Source of the DNA: Vibrio salilacus
GTDB taxonomy: Bacteria; Pseudomonadota; Gammaproteobacteria; Enterobacterales; Vibrionaceae
Assembly (NCBI RefSeq): GCF_002811245.1
Contig: NZ_NIVQ01000005.1
Location: forward strand, 124,001-188,000
Direction: 5' to 3'
Length of the DNA: 64,000 nt
The position numbers were made by a program, and so were the translations under genes. Position 1 is the stretch's first letter; each line of letters opens with the position of its first letter. Below are positions 46,909 through 57,941 of this stretch, piece after piece. The notes beneath the pieces were generated by a model. That model had not been told where the DNA came from and ran no database searches. It worked only from the letters and a program-made list of their open reading frames with translations.

Positions 46909-49281
46909 ATGTCACTTTTTCCTCGCACCTTGTTAGCCGCTTCGATCAGTGCTGCATTTTTAGTGTCTCAGACTCAAGCTGAAACTATGTTAGATGATAG
47001 TGTGCAGGAACTGCCCGCTATAGATCAATGTTTGATCAACGAACCTGAGCCAGAAAACCCAAATCAACTTCCAGTCAATGTCGAAGCGGACAGTCTAGAG
47101 GCGATTAATGGAAATAAGGCAACCTACCGCGGAAATGTGGTGGTGGTGCAAGGTAAAAAACGCATCCAAGCGGATTACGTGACCATGCATCAACAAGAAA
47201 ACATTGTTGTCGCTGAAGGTAATGTGGTGTTCAGCGATGGTGAAGTCAAGACCATTTCTGACAAAGCCACCAACAACCTTAATACCGAAGAAGTCACGCT
47301 CGAGAATACCCACTATCAATTTTTATGTGAGCCTGGACGCGGTCAAGCCGTCTATGTCGCGAAAACGGGCAAAGCCGTTTATGAAATTGAAGATGGTACA
47401 ATCACCTCGTGTCCTGAAGGTGACAAGTCATGGCGCATGCGTGCTTCCAGTATCGATATCGATCAGAATGAAGAAGAAGCGACGTTCTACAATCCACGCT
47501 TTGAAATTGCCAATGTCCCTATATTCTATTTGCCGTTTTTAACCGTTCCAATTGGCGACACACGAAAAACGGGATTTTTATACCCAACCGTCTCTTACGG
47601 CTCTAGTGATGGTTTCGAAATGGAAGTGCCGGTTTATTGGAACTTGGCACCCAACTACGATTTAGAAACCACCTTCAAATACATGCAAGAGCGTGGAACC
47701 CAGCTAAATAGTGAATTCCGCTATCTGTCTGATTTGGGTTACGGCAATATCAAATCCGAATATTTGCCGGACGATAAGAAGTATCCAGAACTCGGCGATC
47801 GTTGGGGCTTTCAATGGCAACACTCGGGGATATTTCAACAAAACTGGAAATTTGAGGGCGATTATTCCAAAGTCAGTGATATCCGCTATTTCTCAGATAT
47901 CGACTCAAGCATTGGTAATCGTGAAGATGGTCAACTGGTGCAAGAAATGAAAGCGACCTACCGCTCAGCGAACTGGGATGCTTCGATTCTTGCTCGTGAC
48001 TTTCAAGTACTGACAAGCAGTAATAATTTACCTTATCGATTGCTGCCTCAGCTTGAGTACAATTACTACGCACCAGAGCTAATGCGCTATCTTGACTTTG
48101 ATATGGTCACTCATATCTCACGTTTTGATACTGACGCTAAAGACAAACCCTCTGCGACCCGGGTACATATTGAGCCAGGATTGACCATCCCTGTTGGCAC
48201 CACTTGGGGCACATGGACCACAGAAGCCAGAGTGCTAGGTACCTATTATCAACAGGAATTGGATGGCATTGATACTTCTTCAAAGCAGATTGCTGACTCT
48301 TCCGGTACTCTTATTGATAACCCATACTATGGTCTGAAAGAGAATGTCTCACGCGTCATTCCAGAGTTTCGTTCGCATGCCGGTATTGTATTAGAACGTG
48401 ACACCGCTGTGTTTGATAACTATACCCAAACCCTAGAGCCTCAAGTTCAGTATCTATATGTACCTAAACAAGATCAAAGTGATATCGCCAAGTACGATAC
48501 AACCCTACTGCAGACTGATTACTACGGTTTATTCCGTAGTCGTAAATTTAGCGGCGTCGATGAGATCGCGGCCGCTAACCAGTTTAGCTATGGTGCCTCG
48601 ACTCGCTTCTTTGATGATGGTTTTAAAGAGCGTCTTAATATCTCATTTGGTCAAATCATCTATCTAGATAGTCAGCAGCGTATCGATTCATCAACCGATT
48701 CTCCTTCAAACTATTCCGCATGGGCGGTAGAGGCAGACTTTAACTACGACGACTATCTGTTCTTCCACGGTGGTATTCAATATGATATCGATACTGACGA
48801 GGTGCAGATGGGTAACAGTACTCTCGAGTACCGATTTAGTGGTGGTTATATCCAAGGTAACTACCGCTATGTCACTAAAGAGTACATCGATAATACGGTC
48901 GACTTTAATATCGACAGTATTACACCAGAAGGGATTTCACAGGCTGGTTTGTTAGCGGGTTACCAGATATCAAGAAACTGGAATGCGAGCGCTCAGTATT
49001 TCCATGATCTGACCACAGATGAAGCACTTGAATGGCTAACCCGTCTCAACTACACCTCGGATTGTTGGTATATCGGTTTTACTTACAGCAATCAGCTCCA
49101 GAGTTGGAATGGTGACTACATTAACTCCACCACAGCAACACCACAGTATGAGAACAACTTTAGCCTTAACTTCGGTATTATTGGCTTTGGTACTCAGATT
49201 GGCGCCGGTTCTGGCTTAGCAGGATTAGATGGTGCCGGGAACTCTTTAGGTTACGGCCGACCTTTCTTCTTAAACAACTAA
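46909..49281 (+). CDS. lptD: LPS-assembly outer-membrane protein LptD
   Basis: With LptE, this protein inserts lipopolysaccharide into the outer leaflet. The 790-residue precursor has a signal peptide (1-24, cleaved after QTQA), an N-terminal periplasmic OstA/LptA-like jellyroll (about 50-220, with [21 protein letters not shown] in two parts) and a C-terminal 26-strand barrel. Four cysteines are visible (41, 140, 168, 719); E. coli has two adjacent C-terminal cysteines while only one is seen here. It starts the lptD-surA-pdxA-rsmA-apaG-apaH array and is divergent from djlA. Confidence 0.96.
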   Translation: MSLFPRTLLAASISAAFLVSQTQAETMLDDSVQELPAIDQCLINEPEPENPNQLPVNVEADSLEAINGNKATYRGNVVVVQGKKRIQADYVTMHQQENIVVAEGNVVFSDGEVKTISDKATNNLNTEEVTLENTHYQFLCEPGRGQAVYVAKTGKAVYEIEDGTITSCPEGDKSWRMRASSIDIDQNEEEATFYNPRFEIANVPIFYLPFLTVPIGDTRKTGFLYPTVSYGSSDGFEMEVPVYWNLAPNYDLETTFKYMQERGTQLNSEFRYLSDLGYGNIKSEYLPDDKKYPELGDRWGFQWQHSGIFQQNWKFEGDYSKVSDIRYFSDIDSSIGNREDGQLVQEMKATYRSANWDASILARDFQVLTSSNNLPYRLLPQLEYNYYAPELMRYLDFDMVTHISRFDTDAKDKPSATRVHIEPGLTIPVGTTWGTWTTEARVLGTYYQQELDGIDTSSKQIADSSGTLIDNPYYGLKENVSRVIPEFRSHAGIVLERDTAVFDNYTQTLEPQVQYLYVPKQDQSDIAKYDTTLLQTDYYGLFRSRKFSGVDEIAAANQFSYGASTRFFDDGFKERLNISFGQIIYLDSQQRIDSSTDSPSNYSAWAVEADFNYDDYLFFHGGIQYDIDTDEVQMGNSTLEYRFSGGYIQGNYRYVTKEYIDNTVDFNIDSITPEGISQAGLLAGYQISRNWNASAQYFHDLTTDEALEWLTRLNYTSDCWYIGFTYSNQLQSWNGDYINSTTATPQYENNFSLNFGIIGFGTQIGAGSGLAGLDGAGNSLGYGRPFFLNN

Positions 49282-49334
49282 TGACGATACTTGCTGTCTA
49301 TATCAGCAGGTAAGATAGATTTATAGGATTCTCA

Positions 49335-50624
49335 ATGAGATTTTGGAAACAGACTTTAGTGGCTTTATTTGCGTTCAGTAGCCTCACCCCTGCCTACGCG
49401 GAACCTGTAGCGCTAGATAAGGTCGCAGTGATCGTCAATGACGGTGTGGTTTTGCAAAGCGATATCAATGCATCGATTCAGACCCTTAAGGCCAACTCGA
49501 AAAAGAGCGGACAAGCTTTGCCTGAGGAAGAAATACTCCGTGAACAGGTCATAGAGAAACTGATTGTCGATACCATCCAGCAACAGGAAGCTGAGCGTAT
49601 TGGCGTGCGAATTGATGATAATCGCCTCAATGAGACGATAAACGAAATTGCTAGCAATAACCAACAGACTGTCGAGCAACTCAGTGCTTCAATAGAGCAA
49701 GAAGGGCTGAGTTACGCTGAGTTTCGTGAACAAATTCGTAAAGAAATCGCGGCGAGTGAAGCACGCAATGCATTAGTCAGACAGCGCATTAATATTTTAC
49801 CTGCCGAAGTTGATAACTTAGCCAACTTATTGGCTCAAGAAACCAATGCAACGGTGCAGTACAAGATTGGCCATATCCAATTACGTGTTAATGATGACAA
49901 TAAAGAAACGATCCAAACTCAAGCACAAGAGCTCGTCAACAAACTCAATGATGGTGCAGACTTTAGTACCATGGCTTATACCTACTCGAAAGGTCCAAAA
50001 GCGCTTCAAGGTGGTGATTGGGGTTGGATGCGAAAAGAAGAGATGCCGACCATCTTTGCCGATCAAATAAAACTACAAAATAAAGGCAGCATCATTGGTC
50101 CATTTCGCAGCGGCGTTGGCTTCCACATTCTAAAAATTGAAGATGTTAAAGGGTTAGAAACCGTCGCAGTGACTGAGATTAATGCACGACATATACTGAT
50201 CAAGCCTACGGTTATTCTCAGTGACGACGGCGTCAAAAAAGAACTCAACGAGATCATTGCGCGCATTAACGCAGGCGAAACGACCTTCGCAGAAATGGCG
50301 CAACAATATAGCCAAGATCCTGGCTCTGCTGCGCAAGAAGGCGAACTCGGTTACCAAACCTCCGATCTGTACGTGCCTGAATTTAAGCATCAGGTTGATA
50401 CCTTACCCGTCGGGCAAATCAGCGAACCATTTAAAACAGTCCATGGCTGGCACATTGTTGAAGTTCTCGATCGCCGAGAAGTCGATAGAACCGATTCCGC
50501 AATGAAAAACAAAGCCTATCGCATTTTGTTTAACCGTAAGTTTAACGAAGAAGCGAGTGCTTGGTTGCAAGAAATGCGTGCCAGCGCCTTCGTTGAAGTT
50601 GTGAGTGATGAAGATGAGCGTTAA
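49335..50624 (+). CDS. surA: Periplasmic chaperone and peptidyl-prolyl isomerase SurA
   Basis: Escorts outer-membrane proteins, including LptD, to the BAM complex. The 429-residue precursor has a signal peptide (1-22, cut after AYA), a SurA N-domain with [18 protein letters not shown], two parvulin domains (about 170-270 and 280-380, both starting IGHIQLRV or NARHILIKP) and a C-terminal helix. It lies 53 bp after lptD and its last bases overlap the pdxA start. Confidence 0.96.
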   Translation: MRFWKQTLVALFAFSSLTPAYAEPVALDKVAVIVNDGVVLQSDINASIQTLKANSKKSGQALPEEEILREQVIEKLIVDTIQQQEAERIGVRIDDNRLNETINEIASNNQQTVEQLSASIEQEGLSYAEFREQIRKEIAASEARNALVRQRINILPAEVDNLANLLAQETNATVQYKIGHIQLRVNDDNKETIQTQAQELVNKLNDGADFSTMAYTYSKGPKALQGGDWGWMRKEEMPTIFADQIKLQNKGSIIGPFRSGVGFHILKIEDVKGLETVAVTEINARHILIKPTVILSDDGVKKELNEIIARINAGETTFAEMAQQYSQDPGSAAQEGELGYQTSDLYVPEFKHQVDTLPVGQISEPFKTVHGWHIVEVLDRREVDRTDSAMKNKAYRILFNRKFNEEASAWLQEMRASAFVEVVSDEDER

Positions 50625-51606
50625 ACGTATTATCGTCACCGCAGGTGAACCCGCAGGTATTGGTCCAGATCTCGTCCTCGCGCTTTCGAAAGAAAATTGG
50701 ACACATCAGATCGTTGTCTGTGCCGATAAAAACCTGCTTGCCCAACGTGCTCAGCAACTGGGTATTGACGTCGAACTGCTTGATTACCATGCCGATAGCG
50801 CAATTAAGCCGCAAAAAGCGGGAGCACTGATTGTCGATCATGTTGCGCTAACCTCTGCCGTCACTGCTGGCGAGTTGGATGAAACCAACGGTCACTACGT
50901 ATTAAAATCCCTAGAAAGAGCCGCTTTAGGCTGTATGAATGGTGAATTTGATGCTATTGTCACCGGCCCTGTGCATAAAGGGGTGATTAACCGCGCAGGG
51001 GTTGCCTTTAGTGGCCACACGGAATTTTTTGCTGAAAAGTCCAACACCCCACTTGTGGTAATGATGCTAGCAACAGAAGGGCTACGCGTCGCTTTGGTGA
51101 CCACTCATATTCCGCTGGCTTATGTATCCAAAGCGGTGACAGCGGAAAGACTTGAAAAAGTCATCGACATTCTCCATCAAGACTTAGTCGATAAGTTTGC
51201 AATCCCATCACCAAAAATTTACGTGTGTGGGTTAAACCCGCATGCAGGTGAAGATGGCTGCTTAGGCAAGGAAGAGATGGAAACCATCACACCAACGCTG
51301 GAAAAAATACGTCAGCAAAAGGGCTATAATTTAATCGGCCCACTTCCTGCCGACACCATCTTCAACGGAAAATACCTTGAAGAGGCAGACGCTGTACTCG
51401 GGATGTACCACGATCAAGTACTTCCTGTATTAAAATATAAAGGTTTTGGGCGCTCTGTGAATATCACTTTGGGTCTACCATTTATTAGGACCTCCGTTGA
51501 TCACGGCACCGCACTCGACCTTGCAGGGACTGGCAATGCGGATACAGGAAGCTTCAGAACGGCTCTAGCTCATGCGATTGAGCTGGTCGATAAGAAAACC
51601 AATTAA
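50614..51606 (+). CDS. pdxA: 4-hydroxythreonine-4-phosphate dehydrogenase
   Basis: NAD-dependent oxidation and decarboxylation in de novo pyridoxal phosphate synthesis. The 330-residue protein begins [20 protein letters not shown], with [22 protein letters not shown] and [13 protein letters not shown] carrying the metal-binding histidines, and [13 protein letters not shown] near the end. The ATG at 50614 overlaps surA by 11 bp; an ATG at 50608 is also in frame. It lies in the conserved surA-pdxA-rsmA order. Confidence 0.95.
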   Translation: MSVKRIIVTAGEPAGIGPDLVLALSKENWTHQIVVCADKNLLAQRAQQLGIDVELLDYHADSAIKPQKAGALIVDHVALTSAVTAGELDETNGHYVLKSLERAALGCMNGEFDAIVTGPVHKGVINRAGVAFSGHTEFFAEKSNTPLVVMMLATEGLRVALVTTHIPLAYVSKAVTAERLEKVIDILHQDLVDKFAIPSPKIYVCGLNPHAGEDGCLGKEEMETITPTLEKIRQQKGYNLIGPLPADTIFNGKYLEEADAVLGMYHDQVLPVLKYKGFGRSVNITLGLPFIRTSVDHGTALDLAGTGNADTGSFRTALAHAIELVDKKTN

Positions 51607-51618
51607 CTTGAGAGTATT

Positions 51619-52422
51619 ATGAGAAACGATGTCCACTTAGGGCACAAGGCGAGAAAACGCTTTGGTCAAAACTTCCTGAATGATCCTTATATCATTGATG
51701 GTATTGTCTCTGCAATTAACCCAAGACCTGGTCAAAACTTAGTTGAGATTGGCCCGGGCCTTGGTGCCATTACCGAACCTGTCGGTAAAGAAGTCGATAA
51801 ATTTACTGTTATCGAGCTTGACCGTGATCTTGCTGAACGCTTGCGCAATCATCCAGATTTGGGCAACAAGCTAACGATTCACGAAGGCGATGCCATGCGC
51901 TTCGACTTTACTCAATTGGTTCAGCCAAACAACAAGCTGCGTATTTTCGGTAACTTGCCGTACAACATTTCTACCCCACTAATGTTCCACCTTTTTGAAT
52001 TTCATAAAGACATTCAAGATATGCACTTTATGTTGCAAAAAGAGGTGGTCAACCGTTTAGCCGCAGGGCCGGGAACAAAAGCGTATGGCCGCTTAACGGT
52101 TATGGCACAATATTTCTGTAAAGTGGTACCTGTGCTTGAAGTGCCACCAACCGCCTTTATACCACCACCCAAAGTTGACTCTGCGGTGGTACGCCTTGTG
52201 CCTTATGAAGTACTTCCACACCCAGTTACTAACTTCAAGTGTCTCGATCGTGTCTGTCGTGAAGGCTTTAACCAACGCCGCAAAACGATCCGTAACTGTT
52301 ATAAAGGTTTAATTGCCGCTGAGACACTGGAAACGTTAGGTATCGATCCTGGAATGCGTCCTGAAAACCTGACATTACAACAGTTTGTCGCCATGGCGAA
52401 CTGGTTAGACGCTAACCAATAA
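51619..52422 (+). CDS. rsmA: 16S rRNA dimethyladenosine transferase RsmA (KsgA)
   Basis: Dimethylates A1518 and A1519 of 16S rRNA and checks small-subunit maturation. The 267-residue protein starts with [17 protein letters not shown], has the SAM loop [14 protein letters not shown] and the catalytic [11 protein letters not shown] motif. Length matches E. coli KsgA (273). It is 12 bp after pdxA, and an intrinsic terminator separates it from apaG. Confidence 0.97.
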   Translation: MRNDVHLGHKARKRFGQNFLNDPYIIDGIVSAINPRPGQNLVEIGPGLGAITEPVGKEVDKFTVIELDRDLAERLRNHPDLGNKLTIHEGDAMRFDFTQLVQPNNKLRIFGNLPYNISTPLMFHLFEFHKDIQDMHFMLQKEVVNRLAAGPGTKAYGRLTVMAQYFCKVVPVLEVPPTAFIPPPKVDSAVVRLVPYEVLPHPVTNFKCLDRVCREGFNQRRKTIRNCYKGLIAAETLETLGIDPGMRPENLTLQQFVAMANWLDANQ

Positions 52423-52427
52423 AACGA

Positions 52428-52460
52428 GAGGTGATAGGTCTGTGGCTTATCACCTTTTTT
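52428..52460 (+). terminator. Intrinsic terminator between rsmA and apaG
   Basis: GGTGATA and TATCACC pair and are followed by six T. It lies 20 bp before the apaG start, so apaG-apaH expression depends on readthrough or on a promoter inside rsmA. Confidence 0.8.
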
Positions 52461-52480
52461 GACTTTTCATAGGAGTTTAC

Positions 52481-52858
52481 ATGACAACTACCCCTTGCAT
52501 AAAAGTCCAAGTACACAGTAAATACATCCCTGAACAATCTTATCCTGATGCTAAACGCTACGTTTTTGCTTACCTAATCACGATAAAAAACCTCAGTCAA
52601 CAAACCGTGCAACTGCTTGGTCGCCGCTGGTTAATTACCGATGCTGATGGCAAGCAAATGACCATTGAAGGTGAAGGAGTTGTCGGCCAACAGCCTCACA
52701 TTGACGTCGGTGACGAGTACACTTACAACAGCGGTACCGTGATTGAAACTCCTGTTGGCGTGATGCAAGGTCAATACATTCTGCAAGACAGTGAAGGCAA
52801 TGAATTTATCGCTGAAATCGATCCATTTAGACTCGCTATTCCCAATATTCTTAATTAG
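52481..52858 (+). CDS. apaG: ApaG, DUF525 (Fn3-like) protein
   Basis: A 125-residue single beta-sandwich domain (residues 3-124) with the family motifs [41 protein letters not shown] and [11 protein letters not shown]. Its exact role is not known; it is usually next to apaH. It follows the rsmA terminator and precedes apaH by 9 bp. The ribosome binding site is AGGAG, 6 nt before ATG. Confidence 0.95.
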   Translation: MTTTPCIKVQVHSKYIPEQSYPDAKRYVFAYLITIKNLSQQTVQLLGRRWLITDADGKQMTIEGEGVVGQQPHIDVGDEYTYNSGTVIETPVGVMQGQYILQDSEGNEFIAEIDPFRLAIPNILN

Positions 52859-52867
52859 GTACACGCC

Positions 52868-53674
52868 GTGGCAACATATATTGTAGGCGACCTACAAGGT
52901 TGTCTGGACGAACTGCTCTTACTGCTGGATAAAGTCAAATTCAAGCCAAAAAAAGATACGCTTTGGGTTGCAGGGGATTTGGTCGCCAGAGGACCAAAGT
53001 CACTCGACGCACTGCGTTACCTCAAGTCGCTCGGAAAAAGTGTCAAAATAGTCTTGGGTAATCATGATCTTCATTTACTCGCGGTCTCTTTAGGCTTATT
53101 TAAAGCCAAAGACAAAGATCGAACTGCTGCTATTTTGTCAGCTCCGGACAAAAAAGAGCTGCTTAAATGGTTACGTAAACAACCGCTACTTGCAGAGCAT
53201 GAGCAGTTTGTAATGTGTCATGCAGGGATTTCTCCGCAGTGGTCATTAGACCAAGCACGTTCGGCCGCCAAAGAAGTTGAAGCAATACTGCATGGTAAAG
53301 AGTGGCGTTGGCTGATTGAAAACATGTACGCCAACCAACCTGATCGTTGGCATGAAAAGCTCAAAGGCATAGAACGCTATCGCTATATCATTAATGCTTT
53401 TACCAGAATGCGGTTTTGCACCGCCGACGGCCGCTTAGATATGGCGTGTAAACTGCCGCCAAATAAAGTCAAAGATGAAGGCTTACTACCTTGGTTTGAA
53501 GTGGAGCAACGCATACCGCTGAGCAAAACCGTCATTTTTGGTCACTGGGCGGCTCTCGAAGGTTATCAAAATAACGATGTAATTGGACTAGATACGGGAT
53601 GTGTTTGGGGTGGAAGTCTGACGATGCTACGTTGGGACGACAAAACATTTTTCACTCAAAACGCATTGGTATAG
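52868..53674 (+). CDS. apaH: Symmetrical bis(5'-nucleosyl)-tetraphosphatase ApaH
   Basis: Hydrolyses Ap4A to two ADP and decaps Np4-capped RNA. The 268-residue calcineurin-type phosphoesterase has metal motifs GDLQGCLDEL (residue 7), GDLVARG (37-43), LGNHDLHL (63-70), and VMCHAG and IFGHWAALEG further on. Length is close to E. coli ApaH (280). It ends the lptD array and is convergent with folA. Confidence 0.97.
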   Translation: MATYIVGDLQGCLDELLLLLDKVKFKPKKDTLWVAGDLVARGPKSLDALRYLKSLGKSVKIVLGNHDLHLLAVSLGLFKAKDKDRTAAILSAPDKKELLKWLRKQPLLAEHEQFVMCHAGISPQWSLDQARSAAKEVEAILHGKEWRWLIENMYANQPDRWHEKLKGIERYRYIINAFTRMRFCTADGRLDMACKLPPNKVKDEGLLPWFEVEQRIPLSKTVIFGHWAALEGYQNNDVIGLDTGCVWGGSLTMLRWDDKTFFTQNALV

Positions 53675-53698
53675 CAGCGATAAGTGGGATTCGTATCA

Positions 53699-53727
53699 GG
53701 GTTGACGGTAGTACGCCAACCCATTTT
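53699..53727 (+). terminator. Probable terminator of apaH
   Basis: GGGTTGACG and CGCCAACCC pair with a single mismatch around a 6-nt loop and are followed by ATTTTC. Confidence 0.55.
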
Positions 53728-53768
53728 CATATCGCCAAGAAATCCAAAGCCATGACAACGATTTACTA

Positions 53769-54260
53769 CTATAGCTTGTCTATTCTCTCTAAAACGACGA
53801 AGCGCATATTGAACGCGTTATTTTGATCAGCCGTATAGTGTTCACAATAAGTCTCTGTAAACGCGTCGCCCCACTCAGGAAATTGTGTATCACCCTCAAT
53901 TTGAGCATCGATATAAGTCACATACAGCTTGCTCGCTTGTGCTAAACAGGCTTGATAGATAGCGCCACCACCGATGATCATCACTTCTTCAACGTCACCG
54001 GCCGCCAATAATGCTTGCTCAATCGACGTGACGGTAGTAACGCCATCAATTTCAAGTTTCACATCTCGGCTAATGACAATGTTCTGCCGTCCTGGCAATG
54101 GCCGTCCAATCGATTGGTACGTTTTTCGCCCCATCACCACAGGTTTACCCATTGTACAGCGTTTAAACCATGCGAAATCTGCCGGCAAATGCCATGGCAT
54201 CTGATTGTCTTTTCCAATAACACGATCTTGTGCCATAGCGGCGATCATACTGATGATCAT
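53769..54260 (-). CDS. folA: Dihydrofolate reductase
   Basis: NADPH-dependent reduction of dihydrofolate, target of trimethoprim. The 163-residue chromosomal type I enzyme has MIISMIAAMAQDRVIGKDNQ at the N-terminus, MPWHLPADFAWFK with the active-site Asp, VVMGRKTYQSIGRPLPGRQN and EVMIIGGGAIY for NADPH. Its AGGAG ribosome binding site lies just after the yjjB stop, 18 bp upstream, so it may be cotranscribed with yjjP-yjjB. Confidence 0.97.
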   Translation of the reverse strand: MIISMIAAMAQDRVIGKDNQMPWHLPADFAWFKRCTMGKPVVMGRKTYQSIGRPLPGRQNIVISRDVKLEIDGVTTVTSIEQALLAAGDVEEVMIIGGGAIYQACLAQASKLYVTYIDAQIEGDTQFPEWGDAFTETYCEHYTADQNNAFNMRFVVLERIDKL

Positions 54261-54278
54261 CTCTTTACTCCTAAGGGC

Positions 54279-54752
54279 TTAAACTATCGGTTTACGGCGA
54301 TAGAATAACAATCCTGGCATCGCTAAGCCAACCGCAAGCCCTGCAATAATAAACATCGCCTTCAAAAAGTTTTCCATTAACATTGCGACCAATTCAGGAC
54401 TATAACCACGATGATTCAGTTCAACCAGTGCAATCATAGCTTTAAAGGCAAACACACCAGGAACCATAGGGATTAATGCTGCAACAGTAAACACTTTGGG
54501 ATGAGCCAAAAAGCGTCCTGACCAATGAATACCAACCAGGCTAACAATGATGGCTGCAAAAAAAGTTGCCCATTCGATAGGCACGCCAAAGTGCATCATT
54601 AAGTACCGCGCCCCATGGCCAATCGCTCCCCCTAGAGCGCAATAAACTAAGGCTTTTTGCGGGACATTAAATACCAACGCAAAACCGACGGCGGGAATTG
54701 CGGCAAAAAACATATCATTCAACAAACCGACCAGAAGATCTAAGCTGATCAT
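54279..54752 (-). CDS. yjjB: ThrE-type threonine/serine exporter family protein, small subunit (YjjB-like)
   Basis: A 157-residue membrane protein with about five helices, the ThrE_2 (DUF3815) half of the ThrE exporter fold. Conserved-looking features are PAVGFALVFNVP, GAIGHGARYLMM and PMVPGVFAFKAM. Its ATG overlaps the stop of the upstream yjjP-like gene by 4 bp. In E. coli, YjjP and YjjB together export succinate; in actinobacteria one fused ThrE exports threonine and serine. The substrate here is not known. Confidence 0.88.
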   Translation of the reverse strand: MISLDLLVGLLNDMFFAAIPAVGFALVFNVPQKALVYCALGGAIGHGARYLMMHFGVPIEWATFFAAIIVSLVGIHWSGRFLAHPKVFTVAALIPMVPGVFAFKAMIALVELNHRGYSPELVAMLMENFLKAMFIIAGLAVGLAMPGLLFYRRKPIV

Positions 54753-55516
54753 ACCACCCACCCCCAAACTCCCATCAGGCCCATCGCAGCGACAATACCC
54801 AAACTTGTTGCAAGGGTCAGCAAACTTGCCATAACAAAACGTGCAATGCCCATATTAATGTACCCTTTGAGCATATCGGCAACCGAGTTGATCAAAGGAA
54901 AGCCGGGCACCAGCATCAGTACCGATGAGGCCATGACTAATGACGGCGAATTACCCAATTCATACACAACGGCTTGAACCGAAATAATGGTCGTCACAAA
55001 GGCAGTCGCGGCAAAGTTCATTAAGGGATTAAAGTGACGATGACCAATTTCTTGTCTGACGATCATTCCGACACAAGAGGCGATAAACGTCATCGCAAAC
55101 ACAGTCCAATCCCCTCCTGCCAAACGACTGAACGCTGCACAGGATAGACCAATCATAAACACAACCAACCAGCGATTATAACGCTCTGGGCTAATTTGAT
55201 TGAGCATATGCTGCGCTAACGTGTAATCGATAATGCCTCGCTCTAACATAATACCAATGCGCTGCACCTGAGTGATAGCGCGCATATTAATGCCGCGATC
55301 CGCGCAACGACGGGCAGTAGTAATACAGTGCTCCTGATACACAGTTGTGACAACCAAAGAGCTGGCAGATAGAGAGACTTCAACCTCATCCATACCTGCC
55401 GCGATACCAAAGCGGCGCATTAAATCACCAACTAATGTACTTTCCGCGCCATGAGCCAAAAGCATTTGCCCAGCTTGGGCGACTAAACGAGACACCGCTC
55501 GTTGCTTGGATGCCAT
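54749..55516 (-). CDS. yjjP: ThrE-type threonine/serine exporter family protein, large subunit (YjjP-like)
   Basis: A 255-residue protein with a soluble N-terminal part (residues 1-110) and five C-terminal helices, the ThrE_1 (DUF1212) family. The family motif LLAHGAESTLVGDLMRRFGIA is near residue 18-38, followed by VSLSASSLVVTT. Coupled to yjjB by a 4-bp overlap. The pair forms a two-part exporter and reads into folA. Confidence 0.88.
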   Translation of the reverse strand: MASKQRAVSRLVAQAGQMLLAHGAESTLVGDLMRRFGIAAGMDEVEVSLSASSLVVTTVYQEHCITTARRCADRGINMRAITQVQRIGIMLERGIIDYTLAQHMLNQISPERYNRWLVVFMIGLSCAAFSRLAGGDWTVFAMTFIASCVGMIVRQEIGHRHFNPLMNFAATAFVTTIISVQAVVYELGNSPSLVMASSVLMLVPGFPLINSVADMLKGYINMGIARFVMASLLTLATSLGIVAAMGLMGVWGWVV

Positions 55517-55586
55517 AATTCGATCCTACTCCCTTAGAATGTGACTATTTTGCGGTGTAATCAAAAACAATATCTTGATTTAGACA

Positions 55587-55614
55587 CAAAAAAGCCGCAA
55601 TTGATATTGCGGCT
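55587..55614 (-). terminator. Intrinsic terminator of obgE
   Basis: On the minus strand AGCCGCAAT and ATTGCGGCT pair around loop ATCA, followed by a run of T. Confidence 0.88.
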
Positions 55615-55631
55615 ATAGATATTATTGTCGA

Positions 55632-56807
<1,176 letters not shown>

Positions 56808-56888
56808 TTACTCCGCCCTGTTGCTACTTCAGTAGCTGCGTTGCAAATATCATCTCAAGCTCCACCAATGGTAAAGTGAATGATATAA

Positions 56889-56934
56889 ATTCTAGCAGAT
56901 TCCGCTTTCAGATCGATCACCTTGATCTTCGATC
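56889..56934 (-). promoter_or_regulatory. Candidate obgE promoter with clustered GATC sites
   Basis: On the minus strand an extended -10, TGCTAGAAT (56897-56889), lies 85 bp before obgE. The matching -35 position falls in GATCGATC (56911-56918), and four GATC sites occur within 24 bp (56911, 56915, 56924, 56931). The rest of 56805-57009 shows no coding frame. Confidence 0.45.
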
Positions 56935-57009
56935 GTTCTACTACTTAGGAATATATAATGAGGGACTTTTTCCAAAGTGCCTTAGTATCTATTCCAGCAT
57001 TACTAAATA

Positions 57010-57034
57010 AAAAACCCCGCCGTATCGGCAGGGC
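57010..57034 (-). terminator. Terminator of rplU-rpmA
   Basis: On the minus strand CCCTGCCG and CGGCGGGG pair around ATA and are followed by six T. Confidence 0.92.
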
Positions 57035-57083
57035 TTTTGAATTCAGCTTGAAAGCTACTTAGTCACTCAGCAAATTGCTTGAA

Positions 57084-57341
57084 TTACTCAGCGTCGATGC
57101 TAACGAATTTACGGTTTTTAGGACCTTTCACTTCAAATTTCACTTTACCTTCAGTAAGAGCGAAAAGAGTGTGGTCTTTACCGATACCAACGTTAGTACC
57201 AGCGTGGAACTTAGTACCACGTTGACGAACAATGATGTTGCCTGCAAGAACAGACTCACCACCGAAACGCTTAACACCTAGACGTTTGCTTTCTGAATCG
57301 CGGCCGTTACGAGTAGAACCACCAGCTTTTTTGTGTGCCAT
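57084..57341 (-). CDS. rpmA: 50S ribosomal protein L27
   Basis: A protein next to the peptidyl-transferase centre. The 85-residue sequence begins [22 protein letters not shown], the invariant L27 start, with [20 protein letters not shown]. It is 20 bp after rplU. In E. coli yhbE lies between rpmA and obgE; it is absent here. Confidence 0.98.
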   Translation of the reverse strand: MAHKKAGGSTRNGRDSESKRLGVKRFGGESVLAGNIIVRQRGTKFHAGTNVGIGKDHTLFALTEGKVKFEVKGPKNRKFVSIDAE

Positions 57342-57361
57342 TGTTAAACTCTCCTAATCGA

Positions 57362-57673
57362 TTAAGCGTTGATACCAGTGATTTTCACTTCCGTGAACCA
57401 CTGACGGTGACCTTGTTGCTTACGAGAGTGCTTACGACGACGGAACTTAACGATTTTAACTTTATCGCCACGACCGTGTTGTACTACTTCAGCAACTATT
57501 TTACCGCCCTCTACTAGAGGAGCACCCACTTTAATTTCTTCACCGTTAGCAACAAGAAGAACTTTATCAAATTCAACAGTTGCACCAGTTTCAACGTCTA
57601 ATTTCTCTAAACGAAGAGTTTGACCTTCGCTTACACGGTGTTGTTTACCACCAGATTGGAAAACAGCGTACAT
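57362..57673 (-). CDS. rplU: 50S ribosomal protein L21
   Basis: A large-subunit protein binding 23S rRNA. The 103-residue sequence begins [20 protein letters not shown] and ends with [20 protein letters not shown], typical of L21. It is transcribed with rpmA from a strong promoter just upstream. Confidence 0.98.
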   Translation of the reverse strand: MYAVFQSGGKQHRVSEGQTLRLEKLDVETGATVEFDKVLLVANGEEIKVGAPLVEGGKIVAEVVQHGRGDKVKIVKFRRRKHSRKQQGHRQWFTEVKITGINA

Positions 57674-57755
57674 ATCTTACTCCGCTTTTTCCGCACAGCC
57701 GTATGCTTTCTAAGCACTAAGGGTGTGCGCTAAACTAATCATCAATAGGGCGCAG

Positions 57756-57784
57756 ATTCTACAGAAAGGTCGCACCTATGACAA
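57756..57784 (-). promoter_or_regulatory. Promoter of rplU-rpmA
   Basis: On the minus strand TTGTCA (57784-57779) and TAGAAT (57761-57756) are exactly 17 bp apart, followed by a GC-rich discriminator CTGCGCCC typical of stringently controlled genes. Confidence 0.8.
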
Positions 57785-57800
57785 GCCATATTTTGAAAAA

Positions 57801-57824
57801 ATTGGCGAAAAGCTAATCGCCAAT
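57801..57824 (-). terminator. Orphan terminator-like hairpin upstream of rplU
   Basis: ATTGGCGA and TCGCCAAT form a perfect 8-bp stem with an 8-nt loop; on the minus strand six T follow. No annotated minus-strand gene lies upstream, so its transcript is unknown: it may insulate rplU from antisense transcription of the ispB region or end a short RNA. Confidence 0.5.
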
Positions 57825-57941
57825 GAAAAGTGCCGAGATCATGCCCTTTAACCATGTATTAATCAACGTTTTTTAGTGTATTATTCAGCGAATAAACTAG
57901 ATAAGAATACCTTACAAGTTCTAACCTCAGCCGGATTTACA

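Noticed and set aside
57876..57941. Upstream extension of ispB by 22 residues
   Set aside because: The extension has no family similarity, and the internal ATG gives the E. coli length.
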